Below, piece by piece: positions 52,011-62,645 of a stretch of DNA of 64,000 nucleotides. The notes under the pieces are model-generated. The model was given only the letters and a program-made list of their open reading frames with translations, did not search any database and was not told where the DNA came from. Location of the stretch: the NCBI RefSeq assembly GCF_002078875.1, contig NC_034420.1, forward strand, positions 5,269,814-5,333,813, read 5' to 3'. The stretch is from Numida meleagris (taxonomy: Eukaryota; Chordata; Aves; Galliformes; Numididae). Numbering within the stretch: the stretch's first letter is position 1; every line of letters starts with the position of its first letter. The position numbers and the translations under genes were made by a program.

Positions 52011-53213
52011 ATTCAATTACTTGTTAAAGAGAGAATGTAAAACAAGCAAAACAGAGATGAGAAAAATGCAGGTGGTTCAGATGTCACCTGGGTAGAATTG
52101 ATATACGAGATATAAAGTACTCTGAAGAAAAACTGAATGTATTTGCATTTAATGTAAGCCCATCTCTGTCCTTCTCAGTCATACAGGATAGCAATAATCA
52201 AGGAAAGACAATTAGGTAAAGATAAACAATCAGAGATAAAACAGATAACTTGTATCGATGTCAGTCAACATTTCCATCAGCTGTAAAGATACAGGATTAA
52301 AGTTGCACAAATGACTGGGAATTCTTGAATCTACAGGACTAAAACACTCTGCTTTCTATGAGGAATGAAACAAATTGTCCACTGGGACCTCTTCCAGAAG
52401 TGCACTATTGTTGATACTTCAGACGTAACTAAATTTAGCAGACATACAAACAAAAAAATCCACTACTTTCCCTTCACTCTGAAATAGAATCCCTACTACA
52501 CAAAGAACTAGGAAATACGTATGTTATCAAGTTGGATTATTAAAGACTTCTTTACACCTATGGAAATTCAAGTTATTTATTTAATATAATTTATTTACCT
52601 TTTCAGTGGGAAATTGAAGATCAGAAAGTTTTATTTAATTGTTGTTTCTTCTTTGGTAAAATAAACTTATTTATTATTATGCTAGAAATGAGGACTGAGA
52701 AGTGTGGGTGGGTGGTGTGGGGGGAAAGGACAGCAAAGTGAAGTAGGTGGTGAAGATGTTTCCCTACCTCATCTAAACCTTAAGTAGTATTGTATCTTTC
52801 TCACCCATGCAAACAAACAAGGTAAAACCATCCCTAATGTCTCACCTTAACTTCCCTCACAGTAATGTGACTCTCTGAAGAACTCTGTGAAAACAGTAAT
52901 TTTAAAATTTCTACCCTGGATAAGAGCACTGACTGCTCTCACCCAGTGTTCTCCCTAACCATGGGAAAACCACTGCAACTGGGTAAAGTAAGCTAAGGGA
53001 AATGCATCTTCCTCACTGTTTTGTGCTTATGCGTGTCATTTATTTTCCTCCAAATACATGAAAATGCACAGTGATGTCTAATGTATGTGGATTCTGCTAA
53101 AGAAACACATCTACACACACAGAGAGTCAATACTAAAACAGGAAAATCAGGATATACACAAAGTAGTGTGGAATGAGACATTAGTTCATAGAAAATGATG
53201 ATGTTTTTGTTAC

Positions 53214-53296
53214 CTCTGGGGTGACTGGCTGCATATAATCCAGATATTGTGCCTTTAAAGTCAGGTTCAAGTGATGCATCAGATTGAACACGCAGT
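53214..53296 (-). CDS. Internal coding exon B of the same unidentified gene
   Basis: On the minus strand the acceptor is aagtaattgtttttgcag, ending just before base 53296, and the donor is CAGAG then gtaac after base 53214. The 83-bp exon gives 1 nt to close the Arg codon begun in exon A, 27 sense codons, and 1 spare G. The peptide begins LRVQSDASLEPDFKG and ends SGLYAASHPR. The other two frames contain stops, so only the frame dictated by exon A is open. The spare G joins the first two bases of exon C to make GGT (Gly). The sequence is hydrophilic and looks like the membrane-proximal part of an extracellular domain, but no named domain is recognised. Confidence 0.74.
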
Positions 53297-55277
53297 CTGC
53301 AAAAACAATTACTTCTAAACTATTACATAATTAAGGTTATTTAAGAAAATGTCTGTAACACTATGTGCAATGTAGCAAAAGAATATAAAATAATATTCTG
53401 GAGAGTAAGATTTTTCTGTGTTTGTCTGTTTGTGGACAGATCAGAAAAAGCGAAAAACAAAAACAACCCACCACAAAAAGCATAAAATGACAAAAACTCA
53501 AGATCAAAATCCCTCGTAAAAAAAAAAAAGCACGAATCACAAGTCTAGCTATCTGTATGTCCACAGAATCATAGAATCACCAAGGCTGGAAAAGACCTCC
53601 AAGATCATCCAGTCCAACCGTCCACCTACCACCACCGTTTCCCCACTAAACATTGTCCCATAGTACCACATCTACACGTTTCTTCAACACCTCCAGGGAT
53701 GGTGAATTAACCATCACTCTGCGCAGCCCATTCCAGCACCTGATCACTCTTTCAGAGAGGAATGATCTTCCGCAATGAAAGCTTGCTTACCAAAAAAAAG
53801 CCAGCAAATTAAAAAGATCACTAATTAATAAGAACACATCTTGCAGTGAACTTGTTTTAGTAATCTTATGACATGGCTGGGAATGTAACTGTAGGCAATC
53901 TTGAAGTAACAACACTACATGACTCCTATTACATAAATCCTGAAGTGAAGACCTATCTTATACGAAGAGAGAATATCTGAGTGAGAATTGCGGATTTCAG
54001 ATCCTGGGTTGAACTTCAAAACATACAGAACTATGAAGAAATTATTCAATAGAATTTAAACCTAAAAACATGCAATATTTATGGAAGTAATCACAGCACT
54101 GTGATTCAGTAAACATAGGAATTTTCTGTCACAAATTACTTATCAAGAACTCAGACAAAATCAGGCAATTAAGAACTCCACCCACTACTGAGCAGTACAA
54201 CTTCAGGGATTGTGTTAGTTAAGCATAATCTCCAGAACATAAATGTACAAATATTCAATCATTTAGAGTCTTACTTGCTGTAAAAAGATGCCAACATTTT
54301 GAAGTGATTACATCAGAACTAGTGCTGAGCCTATCTACAGCACATTTATACAAGTGTAGAATTACAACAAGATTTGAAAAATCTCATTTTCACTACAAAG
54401 AACCTAAAAATATCCATCAACTTTCAAAACCTTGAAACTGTAATGTGTTGAAGCCATGCTTGTAATGGAACAAACCACAAAGACTGCAAGCTGGATAACA
54501 GTGATCTGGGCACAACATATTGATCAGCATAGTCATCAAAAAATTTACTTTTGGTAATGTATCAGTTATTTTTTTCTGGACAGGACTTTTACAACTCATA
54601 AACGTGGATTAGTTCTATAATTGAGCAAAACAAGTAATCGCGACATCACAAAAACACATCCCTATTCACCTATTTGTGTATTACCACTGATGTCAACACC
54701 AACATGGATAAGTATTTCTACATTAAAACAGTCATGGACTTTATAACTGAATATGGTAATACTGTCGTTTCAACTATTATTATTGAACACCTTTATTTAC
54801 TCATTCTTACACAATAAAATCCATAGGACACACTGCTTTCTGAATCTCAGGAATACAAGTTTGCTTTCAAAAGGAGCGTTAATCAATTTTTTACTTCTGC
54901 ATAAATAAGAAGAGTAACACAGTAAATCTAAATTCTACTTTCTGAGATGCATCTGCACATTTGAATATTATTCCATCCATGCTCCAAAATCAGTCTCAAA
55001 AAAGGCAAATGACTCACCTTCAGATTATGTTACATGCCCCAACAGCTGCTGCTACTATCACAAACTGAAAACTAGAATTACATTTCTGAGAGCTGCTAAT
55101 GTGACAGTCCTAATTTGTAAAATAGGCCATGCACTAAAAATCAATCTGTCAATCTTTGCTTATCTTTAAAAGCTCTGGACCCAGTAAACTGTTGATCAAG
55201 CTTAAAATGTATTTGATCTCATAAAAATCAATATACTGATATGCAGTTACATAATAAAAAAGGAGTACACCGCTTGC
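53297..55277 (-). other. Intron A-B (GC-AG type)
   Basis: About 1.98 kb, bounded by the gcaagc donor and the tttttgcag acceptor on the minus strand. It contains a CR1 tail copy (53564-53770), an A-rich run near 53520 and a candidate cryptic exon (55018-55064). Confidence 0.6.
53564..53770 (-). repeat. CR1 3' end copy in intron A-B
   Basis: Opens with agaatcatagaatcaccaag, then gacctccaagatcatccagt, and runs through cccattccagcacctgatca. About 270 bp downstream of exon B's acceptor side (within intron A-B), same orientation as the gene. Confidence 0.9.
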
Positions 55278-55367
55278 CTTCTGAGCATCGGGTTTATCCT
55301 AAGATGCTTGAATACTGATCCATGAAATCCATGTGCTAACCCGGCAGTATCAGCAGAATATGCTTCT
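55278..55367 (-). CDS. Internal coding exon A of an unidentified gene
   Basis: Read on the minus strand, a pyrimidine-rich acceptor (gttgtttctttccag) precedes base 55367. A strong GC-type donor follows base 55278 (AGAAG then gcaagc, which fits the AAG|gcaag form typical of GC-AG introns). The 90-bp exon takes 1 nt to finish a codon, then has 29 sense codons, then 2 spare nt. The peptide includes GLAHGFHGSVFKHLR and ends INPMLR. The two spare nt plus the first base of exon B form AGA (Arg), so the frame continues without a break. It is more GC-rich than its surroundings. I do not recognise the family. No preceding exon ending in 2 spare nt was found up to 64000, so the upstream part is probably outside the window. 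Seen: splice motifs, frame and phase. Inferred: that it is a real exon. Confidence 0.68.
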
Positions 55368-58300
55368 CTGGAAAGAAACAACAGTCAGTCTTACAATAAA
55401 GTGCCTGGAAGGACATCTGTGCTTTTTGAGATTCAGATTTAACGTAAGCAGCTCATTTTGTTATTACCATACACATCTTTTTTAGCAGCTGCATAACATA
55501 GGATTATTTTTTCTCAGCTAAGTTTTCTTCTCCTTTTCTTGCCTCTTCCTTCAACTATTCATACCAAATCTACTTAATCTAATAGGATGAAAAATATCCA
55601 TAATGGCTTCAATTACCTATCCTGTTGCAATATTCTCAATTAAGTTTTTCCTGATGCATAAAAGCTTTTGAGAAATATACCACAACCATGACAGCATTCC
55701 TCTTTTACTAAACCAAGTTTTACTAATTTCTGGGTGATGTCTGCAGACCATTACAAGTATTGATTATGAGATATGGGCTTAACTGCCTCTTTCACCCTAA
55801 GGAGCAGACAGTGCCAGTTTAGGAAGACAGCTGGCAGACCAACCTCAAAAAACAGTATGAAAATCTGCAGTTGTGCCACTAATGTTTTCATGGGGCTATC
55901 AAACAGACAAGTGTTTTTAATGTATCAGCAACCCTCTTAAGAACTTCTGAAATTTAAATGTGCACAGGTGCTAAGCTCATCGATTTCAGAGGCAGTAATT
56001 AGCTTTTAAGCTACTTTTAAGGCCACTCCTGTGCAACAATGAACCATGTGCCTTATTCCAGAAATATCCACCATCTATGATCCTTGGAAAGATTTATTCA
56101 GCCTGTTAATGATAGTGCTCTTTGTGATAAGGACAATAGCCATTTTTGAAACACAGAAGTCACACAAAGGTGCAAAGCTTCATGAGGAAAGAGGAACAGA
56201 TGGTTTCACTAATGAATTTTCTAAACTACATAGCCTGTCCTTGGTAAACACTGTGCAGTACCAAAAAACGCTCTTGCAATTATTTTTTTAAATGAGTAGA
56301 TCATTTTCAAACAGATTTACATAGTCAAGTTGTATTAATCTCTCAAAGTCAAGGAGGAAAAGTTTGGTTTGTTTGGCTTACAGGAGTTGGTTTACACGTT
56401 TTAATGTAATACAAAGACACCAAAATCTTCTTTATGATAAGGTAGACATTAAAACAACCATAAGACTAAATCCTTCCAAAATAATCAGATCTTCCACAAT
56501 AATATACAAAGAGCTACAGCAACACAGGCATGAACATTAGAATTGTCAATAAAGGCAATTTATACGTGACTTGTGGGCATTGTTTGTTTGTTTTTAACAT
56601 ACTGAAGAGATAATAATACATTCATGTAAGAAAATGAATCAGTTGCTATTTCTGTGTTGAGTTTCACAAGATGCAGCTGGTGACTTCTAAAAAATAATAA
56701 ATGCTATAGTATTCAACTCCATAACAACGAATACCAACTCTACTCTTAGCTTAAAATTACTGAACAGTATCTTTTTAATTCCCCATTATTATGAACAAAT
56801 AAGGAACCTGAAGGTCATGGAGATCTTTAGAACTAATTATCTGAACATGTTAAATTGTTCCTCAAAGTTTCTTTCTTCATCTTCATAAATGTGCATTTAT
56901 ATGTTTGCTTTCTTTTTCGTCTCAATTCACGGTAAAAAGTGACTATGTGCATTTCTAGGCTGGGGGAGAAAGAGAAGAAGGAAAGAAAGAAAACAACCAA
57001 AAAAATGAAAACACAGTTCAGCATGCAACAAGTGTCCTGTAAATATAACTGCTTAGAGGTAGGTTAGAAGTTTTGGCCTTTTAGAGCAGACTGTTATTAG
57101 TATATTCTTGCCTAAAGTAGGACACTGACCACTTTTCTTTGCTTTCTCACTTAGATATATATATTTTAAACAAATTCAATAATATGTTGACATTATTTAA
57201 TAAGCACTTTTCATCTTTCTTTGGAGGTGTCTGTAGTGTCTCTGAGATAGAGTAATGACATTTGCACTACTACATATGGAACAATTGTCACTATGGGATT
57301 GAATCGAGAGATGCTCTAATTTGCTTCTATGTGAAGTGAAGGACTGCTGTCAAACACACATTCTTCTAATGACGAAATAACTTGGACTACTCTTTTCTTT
57401 TTTCTTTTCTTTTTTAAACAGATGCCATTCAACAATTGCATTACTAGGAATTCTCTGGGAGAATTATCCAGTAGAGGTATGTTTTCTACTGCTAAATCAA
57501 CTTCAAAGGATATTTTGTGATCAAGAAATTTAAACATTGGTAAAGCCTGACATGTTTCTTAGGTTTTCACTGTAGCAAGTAAGTTCTAAATTATCTGATT
57601 TCATACCTCAGTTTTATTATCTAGAGGTACATTTCAGTAAATGTGCACTTTAACAAATTGAGATAAATATCTGCAACTCAATGTTCAAGTAACACATACT
57701 GCGCTTCCCTGTTTAATTAAGCATTTGTTTTGTGTGAGAACTTTATCTATGCTTCTCTGTTTTAATATTCTCTCTACATCTTTGCTGTTGATTTTGTAGA
57801 GTAAGAATATTCATTGGAAAATTTTTCTCAATTTGTATTATCACCTTTACCTAATCACACGTATTATAATACATTCTTTGTTGTTTCATTTGTGAATATA
57901 GGATCTACAGCTCCACATCCTGTAGATGACTCTATTATTAAAGAACAGATGAAAACATTTGGTATTACAAGAAGCCTGACGAAACATCTTAGTTTTTTAT
58001 CATACTTCATAAAAACAGATCTTTTGTTAGCTCAACATATCACAATAGGCAAATGTATGACATGGTGAAAGTTATATGATTTGGTATGGAACGGTTTCAA
58101 ATGATTTATTACTTAGACAAGTCTGTGCTCACTGGACACTGAAGAATGGAAAAAAAAGAACGAAGAACACCAGCTGACATACCCTCAACTCTTCTAATTA
58201 AAAATCATCATCTTTATTCTGTACTACGGTGTTCCATAATTTTCTTGACTATCTTATAGGCATTTGTTGCTAAGAGTTTGTCCAAACTCCCACTCCCAGA

Positions 58301-60667
58301 TCCTGGCTAGTAAACAACTAACACAGCCACCGGCACTGCCAAAGGCACTGCAGCTGTTTGGGAAATGAAATAAAAAAAAAAACATCCTTTGTTTTAAAGT
58401 CATGACAAATAGTTATGGTCCTTTTATTTTTTCCATTTCCATTATGATAATAATAATAATCAAGTTTTTCAGAGACACACTATCATTTCAAAGTAAAAGC
58501 TATTCTGAGTTTTAAGAAGTACACGAACAATACAAAACAATGAAACCTGTTAGCTACCTGAAGAGCCCTAACAGTTCTGGAGTATTCAGCTATGCATTTG
58601 GTCATTTATTTACTAAAAGTAATTCATTTTGGACAAAATTTGACCATTATTCTCAGGAAAGTAATTAGCAGTAAGATGTAGTGCAGCTTCATGTGCATCT
58701 ATGATTAAAATTCCTAGAAGAATCCAAGGTTCTTTGACAAACACTGACTGCTTATTTGTTGTGAATGAGTTGACGATCAAATCTTCTCTCCCTACAATCC
58801 CTTTTTAGATATTGGTGGCATTTAGGAACATCTCACTGTTTTAAGCCAAAAATGTAGATATAGTTTAGGAGTTTAAAAGTTTCTAAGCAATTAATTATCT
58901 TTTTTGAAAGCCTTGGAAAGCAGACTTTCTTCAATACTTTCAAAGCATATAGCTTTGCTAAAGTACTCTACCTCTTAAATTCATAAAATGTTTATATGTT
59001 AATTATGATTTCAACATCCACTGTTAAAATTTCTGTTGAACTTTCCTTGTTTTATGCAACATATAAAAGAAATGTAAGAAATGATTTAGAAATTGAATGA
59101 CTGAAACTTTCAAGATACAACTTAGAAATACTGTCCCAAACTATAAGCCTTTAGAAGCCACAGCTGTGTGTAATTTATCTGTGTAAATCATATGCAACTT
59201 ATCACTTGGATGTTACGGAAACTGCATGAATACGTAAAATTGCATGACCAGAATCAATACAGTGAGAGATACTCCACACAGCACATTTTTGAGCATGTTT
59301 TTACTGCATTCCTCAAGTACGAGGGGGAAAAAGCTGCCAAAGGTGATGCGAGTTGAACCCTTAGCAAAATATAATAATGCATTGTTCAGTGTCATGTTGC
59401 TATTTTAAAATGAGAATTATTGTATGAAGGGAACTATCATAATTATGCATTTAACAGACTTAATTGCATTAGGGATGACATCTCCGGCAGTCTATCAGGT
59501 AGTTAGATTCCTTTGTGTCAAAAGTTTTAAAGATTTGTCAGAAAAGTTCTGTTATGCAGTACTTGAACCTAGTGCCAAATTCTTTTGCTAAACAACAACT
59601 CCTAAACAGACAAAAATTAAGACTGTTGCCACACTAAGGCTCTTCATAGAAGAAGGTGATATTTTGATGATCCTCAGCTGGAATTAGAAAAAATAAGAAC
59701 CATTCAAGTAGGTGAAGCAGGTACTGACAATTATTAATAAAGAGTAGCAAAGAAGCACCAAACTTGTATTTATCCTGACCACTCTGACCAATGATAGAGC
59801 ATGTAACATGTTTTCTAAAATTATAGTTATTATTGGTTTACATTTAGATTATAGTCTGACACTTGTAAAGGGAATCTGTGATATTTTTGCGCTAAATTAT
59901 GTGCATAGCCTGTAAAGTCTAGCATTCAAAGTTGTTTCAACAGCAACTTAGTTGAAACCACTTCTGATCGCAGCTAGTTACATAAATTCTCACAGCTGTC
60001 TTGCCCAATGCTTGAACAAATGTGTATTAGTTACTAACAACAGAATTGTACTCACTACGATGTAGACTCAGAAGATCTGGAAGTATGTTCGTTCTGATTT
60101 GGTTAAGAATACTTCTTGCTCACAACTTAGAACAGCTTTATTATAATGCCACTACTCTCAGGTTTAGGTGAAAATATCATGCAGTAATTTTGAAGAGGTC
60201 TCTAATGGATAAGCAGTGAATGAACTGGATGACTGTGAGAAGTTTTATAAATTGCTGAATATATTCCTCCGGGTGAAGCATCACATGGAAGCCCTTGCGT
60301 GTACTTTGGGGCTACTGACTGACCTGGGGAATTGCTTGAAAAAAGCGAAGAAAAAAATAAAGCTTTTCTGTCTCTGTTGCATTTTATTCAACAACGCAGT
60401 AAAGTAAGTTGAACTACTTTAAACCATCAATCAAAAATGTCGCTTAAGCCATCAAATTCACTGCTCTATGAAGTAGCTTTTTATAATATCATATTGGAAA
60501 ATGAAATATCTTACCTTTTCATTTTGTTACAAAATTTGTATTGATTATATCAGATGACAATAAAGTAAATTACAGATCCTGCTAACAACACTCTAGACAA
60601 GAATACAGTTACTGATGCTCAGATTAGAATTACGCTAAAATTTAAAATACGCCTTTTCACAGTTTGA
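55368..60667. other. Probable upstream intron; no exon identified
   Basis: AT-rich DNA upstream of exon A on the minus strand. I looked for donor sites leaving 2 spare nt and found none with an acceptable open exon. Short open stretches (for example around 57901-58068 plus and 59213-59395 minus) lack matching splice sites or phase. An (ATA)n run lies near 58446-58461. Confidence 0.4.
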
Positions 60668-61037
60668 CAGCTGAGCACAACCATCGTGAACGTGGCTTGT
60701 CTTTCACATCACTGTCGCCACTGCTGAAACGCATCACCCACCGCCTCACTGCGCTCACATCTGCTGTTTGGTCTCCATAAACATTCAATAAGTGTCAATG
60801 AATGTCTATGGGTGCAATTTTTTCCACGTGGAGAAATTCAATTACAATTTGCTTTAAACACACTTCCAAGTTAGAAGGTGTTTTGTCAGACTGCCCTTCT
60901 GCTGCCATCTGTCCCAAGGCAACAAAATGTAACAGAATATTGGTGGGGAAGTTCGACCTCTACCTGCCACCAACATCCACCTCTGACATCATGAGCCAAC
61001 ATAATTAAATAGGAAGCATTACTTTCAGAACAGTCTG
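60668..61037 (+). mobile_element. Mariner right-half fragment
   Basis: Matches the right half of the other copies: cttgtctttcacatcactgt, acccaccgcctcactgcgct, tctgctgccatctgtcccaa and the right terminal repeat aggaagcattactttcagaa then cagtct. The left half is missing. Confidence 0.83.
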
Positions 61038-61639
61038 CATGTTTAGCAGTAGTTTGTGGTTGAAAGATACTCAGAAATAAGTTAATAGCGAACTGAAACT
61101 CATAGCAAGCATGATCTGTCCAAGCCATGACAAAAAGGCATCCATTTTAACAGGTTGTCTGTTCCAATAACTCTGTTTGAAGTTTCCCATGGAAAAAAGA
61201 AATAGAGATGCCACCATTATTTACACTCTAAAATTAACTGTAGAGAGTAAATTCTGTTAGGTTAGAGCAATTAAAATGATGATGAAAATTCTAATTGTTA
61301 AATAATATCTGCTCTGATCACATTCCTTCCATTTCACTACTAATAAAGCTAAGTAAAAACTTACTAGTAACCAGAAACTTGTTAGTATCACTGGTCGTAG
61401 ATTTATATTTATGGCTTAGCAAGCAGTATAAAGCTAACAATTGTTTGCGGTTCAGGGGACACAGACAAAGTAAAATAAATCTAGTTTTCCTGAACAATAA
61501 TTTGTATAAAAAAAGAGATTTTTAAGTAAGAATGCTCAAGGTGGATGTAAACACATTCATTATGAAAGTCTGCATAACATTTGGAAGGGTTTATTTCCTT
61601 CCAACTTTGAAAGTTGTGGATCCTTCCAATATTTTCTTA

Positions 61640-62645
61640 AGAAGTGAAGGACCCACAGCAGAGGAAGACAAATTTCGGGATAGCCTAACCTACTTGGAGA
61701 TGCATAAATTCATGGAACTAGATGAGTTGCATCTGTAGGTTGCTGAAGGGCACAGCTTGATGTCACTGCAAGACAGCTATCATTTCTGCAAGGTCATGGA
61801 AATCAGAGGAAGTTCCTAATAGGATTTTGACCGTGGAAAGGAAATGGCAAAGAGAAAGGGTAAAAGGTAAACCCCAGTAAGCACAGGCCTGTCAGCCATA
61901 TCAGTTCTGGGGAAGGTTACAGTGCAAACACACTTAGATGCCCTTTCTAGATGGGTGGACAGCAAGGTAGAGTTTTCAGAGCAGTCAGCATGATTTTACC
62001 AAGGCAAATCAAACTTGACCAAACTCACCACTTGTTAGGATTAAGGTGACAGGCTCCATGGAGAAAGTGAGGGAAGTGGCCGTAGGATACCTTGATTTTA
62101 GTAAGGCTTTTAGTCAGGTATTGGTTAGACTATTTCTGATCTGAATACTTTGCCCAGTTCTAGGCTCCACAATAAAATATACTGACATTCTGGAATGAGT
62201 CCAGTGGAGAACACCAGGATAGATGGGGGGCCATGGAACACATGGCATACATGGAGAGGCTGCGAGGGTTGGGTTTGCTCAGCCTTGAAAATGATGAAAG
62301 GTCACCTTATTCCTTGTCTGCAACTGCCTGACTACAGGATACAAAGAGGACAGAGGCATGCTCTTCTCAGAGGTACACAGCATTGGGTTGGTAGGCATTG
62401 GAAAACATGTTGCAACATAGGAAAAGATGATCTTAGGATAAATTTATTTACTTACTTTTACCATTACTATTGTTAAATATTAGATTAGATTGCCCAGAAA
62501 CTATATGGAATGTCCATTATTTGAAGTACTCAAGACGTGGCTGGACAAGTTCTGAGCAATCTGGCCTACCTAGACCTACTCTGATCTGGGGGTTATACTA
62601 GATGACCTCCAGAGGGGCGTCCCAACCAAACTTGTTATGTGACAC
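61640..62645 (+). repeat. Old CR1 with a large internal deletion
   Basis: It starts in the reverse transcriptase region (aactagatgagttgcatctg, then agcagtcagcatgattttac) and keeps the RT motif YLDFSKAF at 62088-62111. After that it jumps within about 40 bp to far-downstream CR1 sequence (actttgcccagttctaggct, then tggaatgagtccagtggaga) and continues to the 3' end (gggggttatactagatgacc, cgtcccaaccaaacttgtta). The catalytic middle of the RT is missing. Stops and indels are frequent. Confidence 0.7.

Larger units (their letters stand above)
45944..53213 (-). other. Intron B-C
   Basis: About 7.3 kb, from the gtaac donor to the gttgacag acceptor on the minus strand. It holds two CR1 tail copies (46089-46196 and 47433-47822), an old CR1 (51560-52010), AT-rich low-complexity DNA (47822-47975) and poly-T runs near 49.1 and 49.66 kb. 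No further exon with matching phase was found inside it. Confidence 0.55.

Noticed and set aside
51826..52095. 89-codon plus-strand ORF
   Set aside because: It lies in an old CR1 copy and is not in a preserved CR1 frame.
57814..58068. Plus-strand 84-codon ORF with a protein-like stretch (TAPHPVDDSIIKEQMKTFGI) after an acceptor-like tgtgaatatag
   Set aside because: No good donor follows, it is on the opposite strand to the gene found here, and an ORF of this length is expected by chance in a 64-kb AT-rich window.
58255..58370. Minus-strand GC-richer segment with a strong acceptor (atttcatttcccaaacag) and a short hydrophobic frame AVPLAVPVAVLVVY ending at TAG
   Set aside because: It lacks a usable donor and its phase does not fit exon A. 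It could only be an alternative last exon, for which there is no other support.
59213..59395. Minus-strand 60-codon ORF with a hydrophobic C-terminal part
   Set aside because: The acceptor is modest, no donor fits the phase required by exon A, and the composition is typical of AT-rich chance ORFs.
60052..60105. Minus-strand open segment before a gtgagt donor, leaving 2 spare nt
   Set aside because: The spare nt are TA; joined to exon A's first base they would make a TAA stop, so it cannot be the preceding exon.
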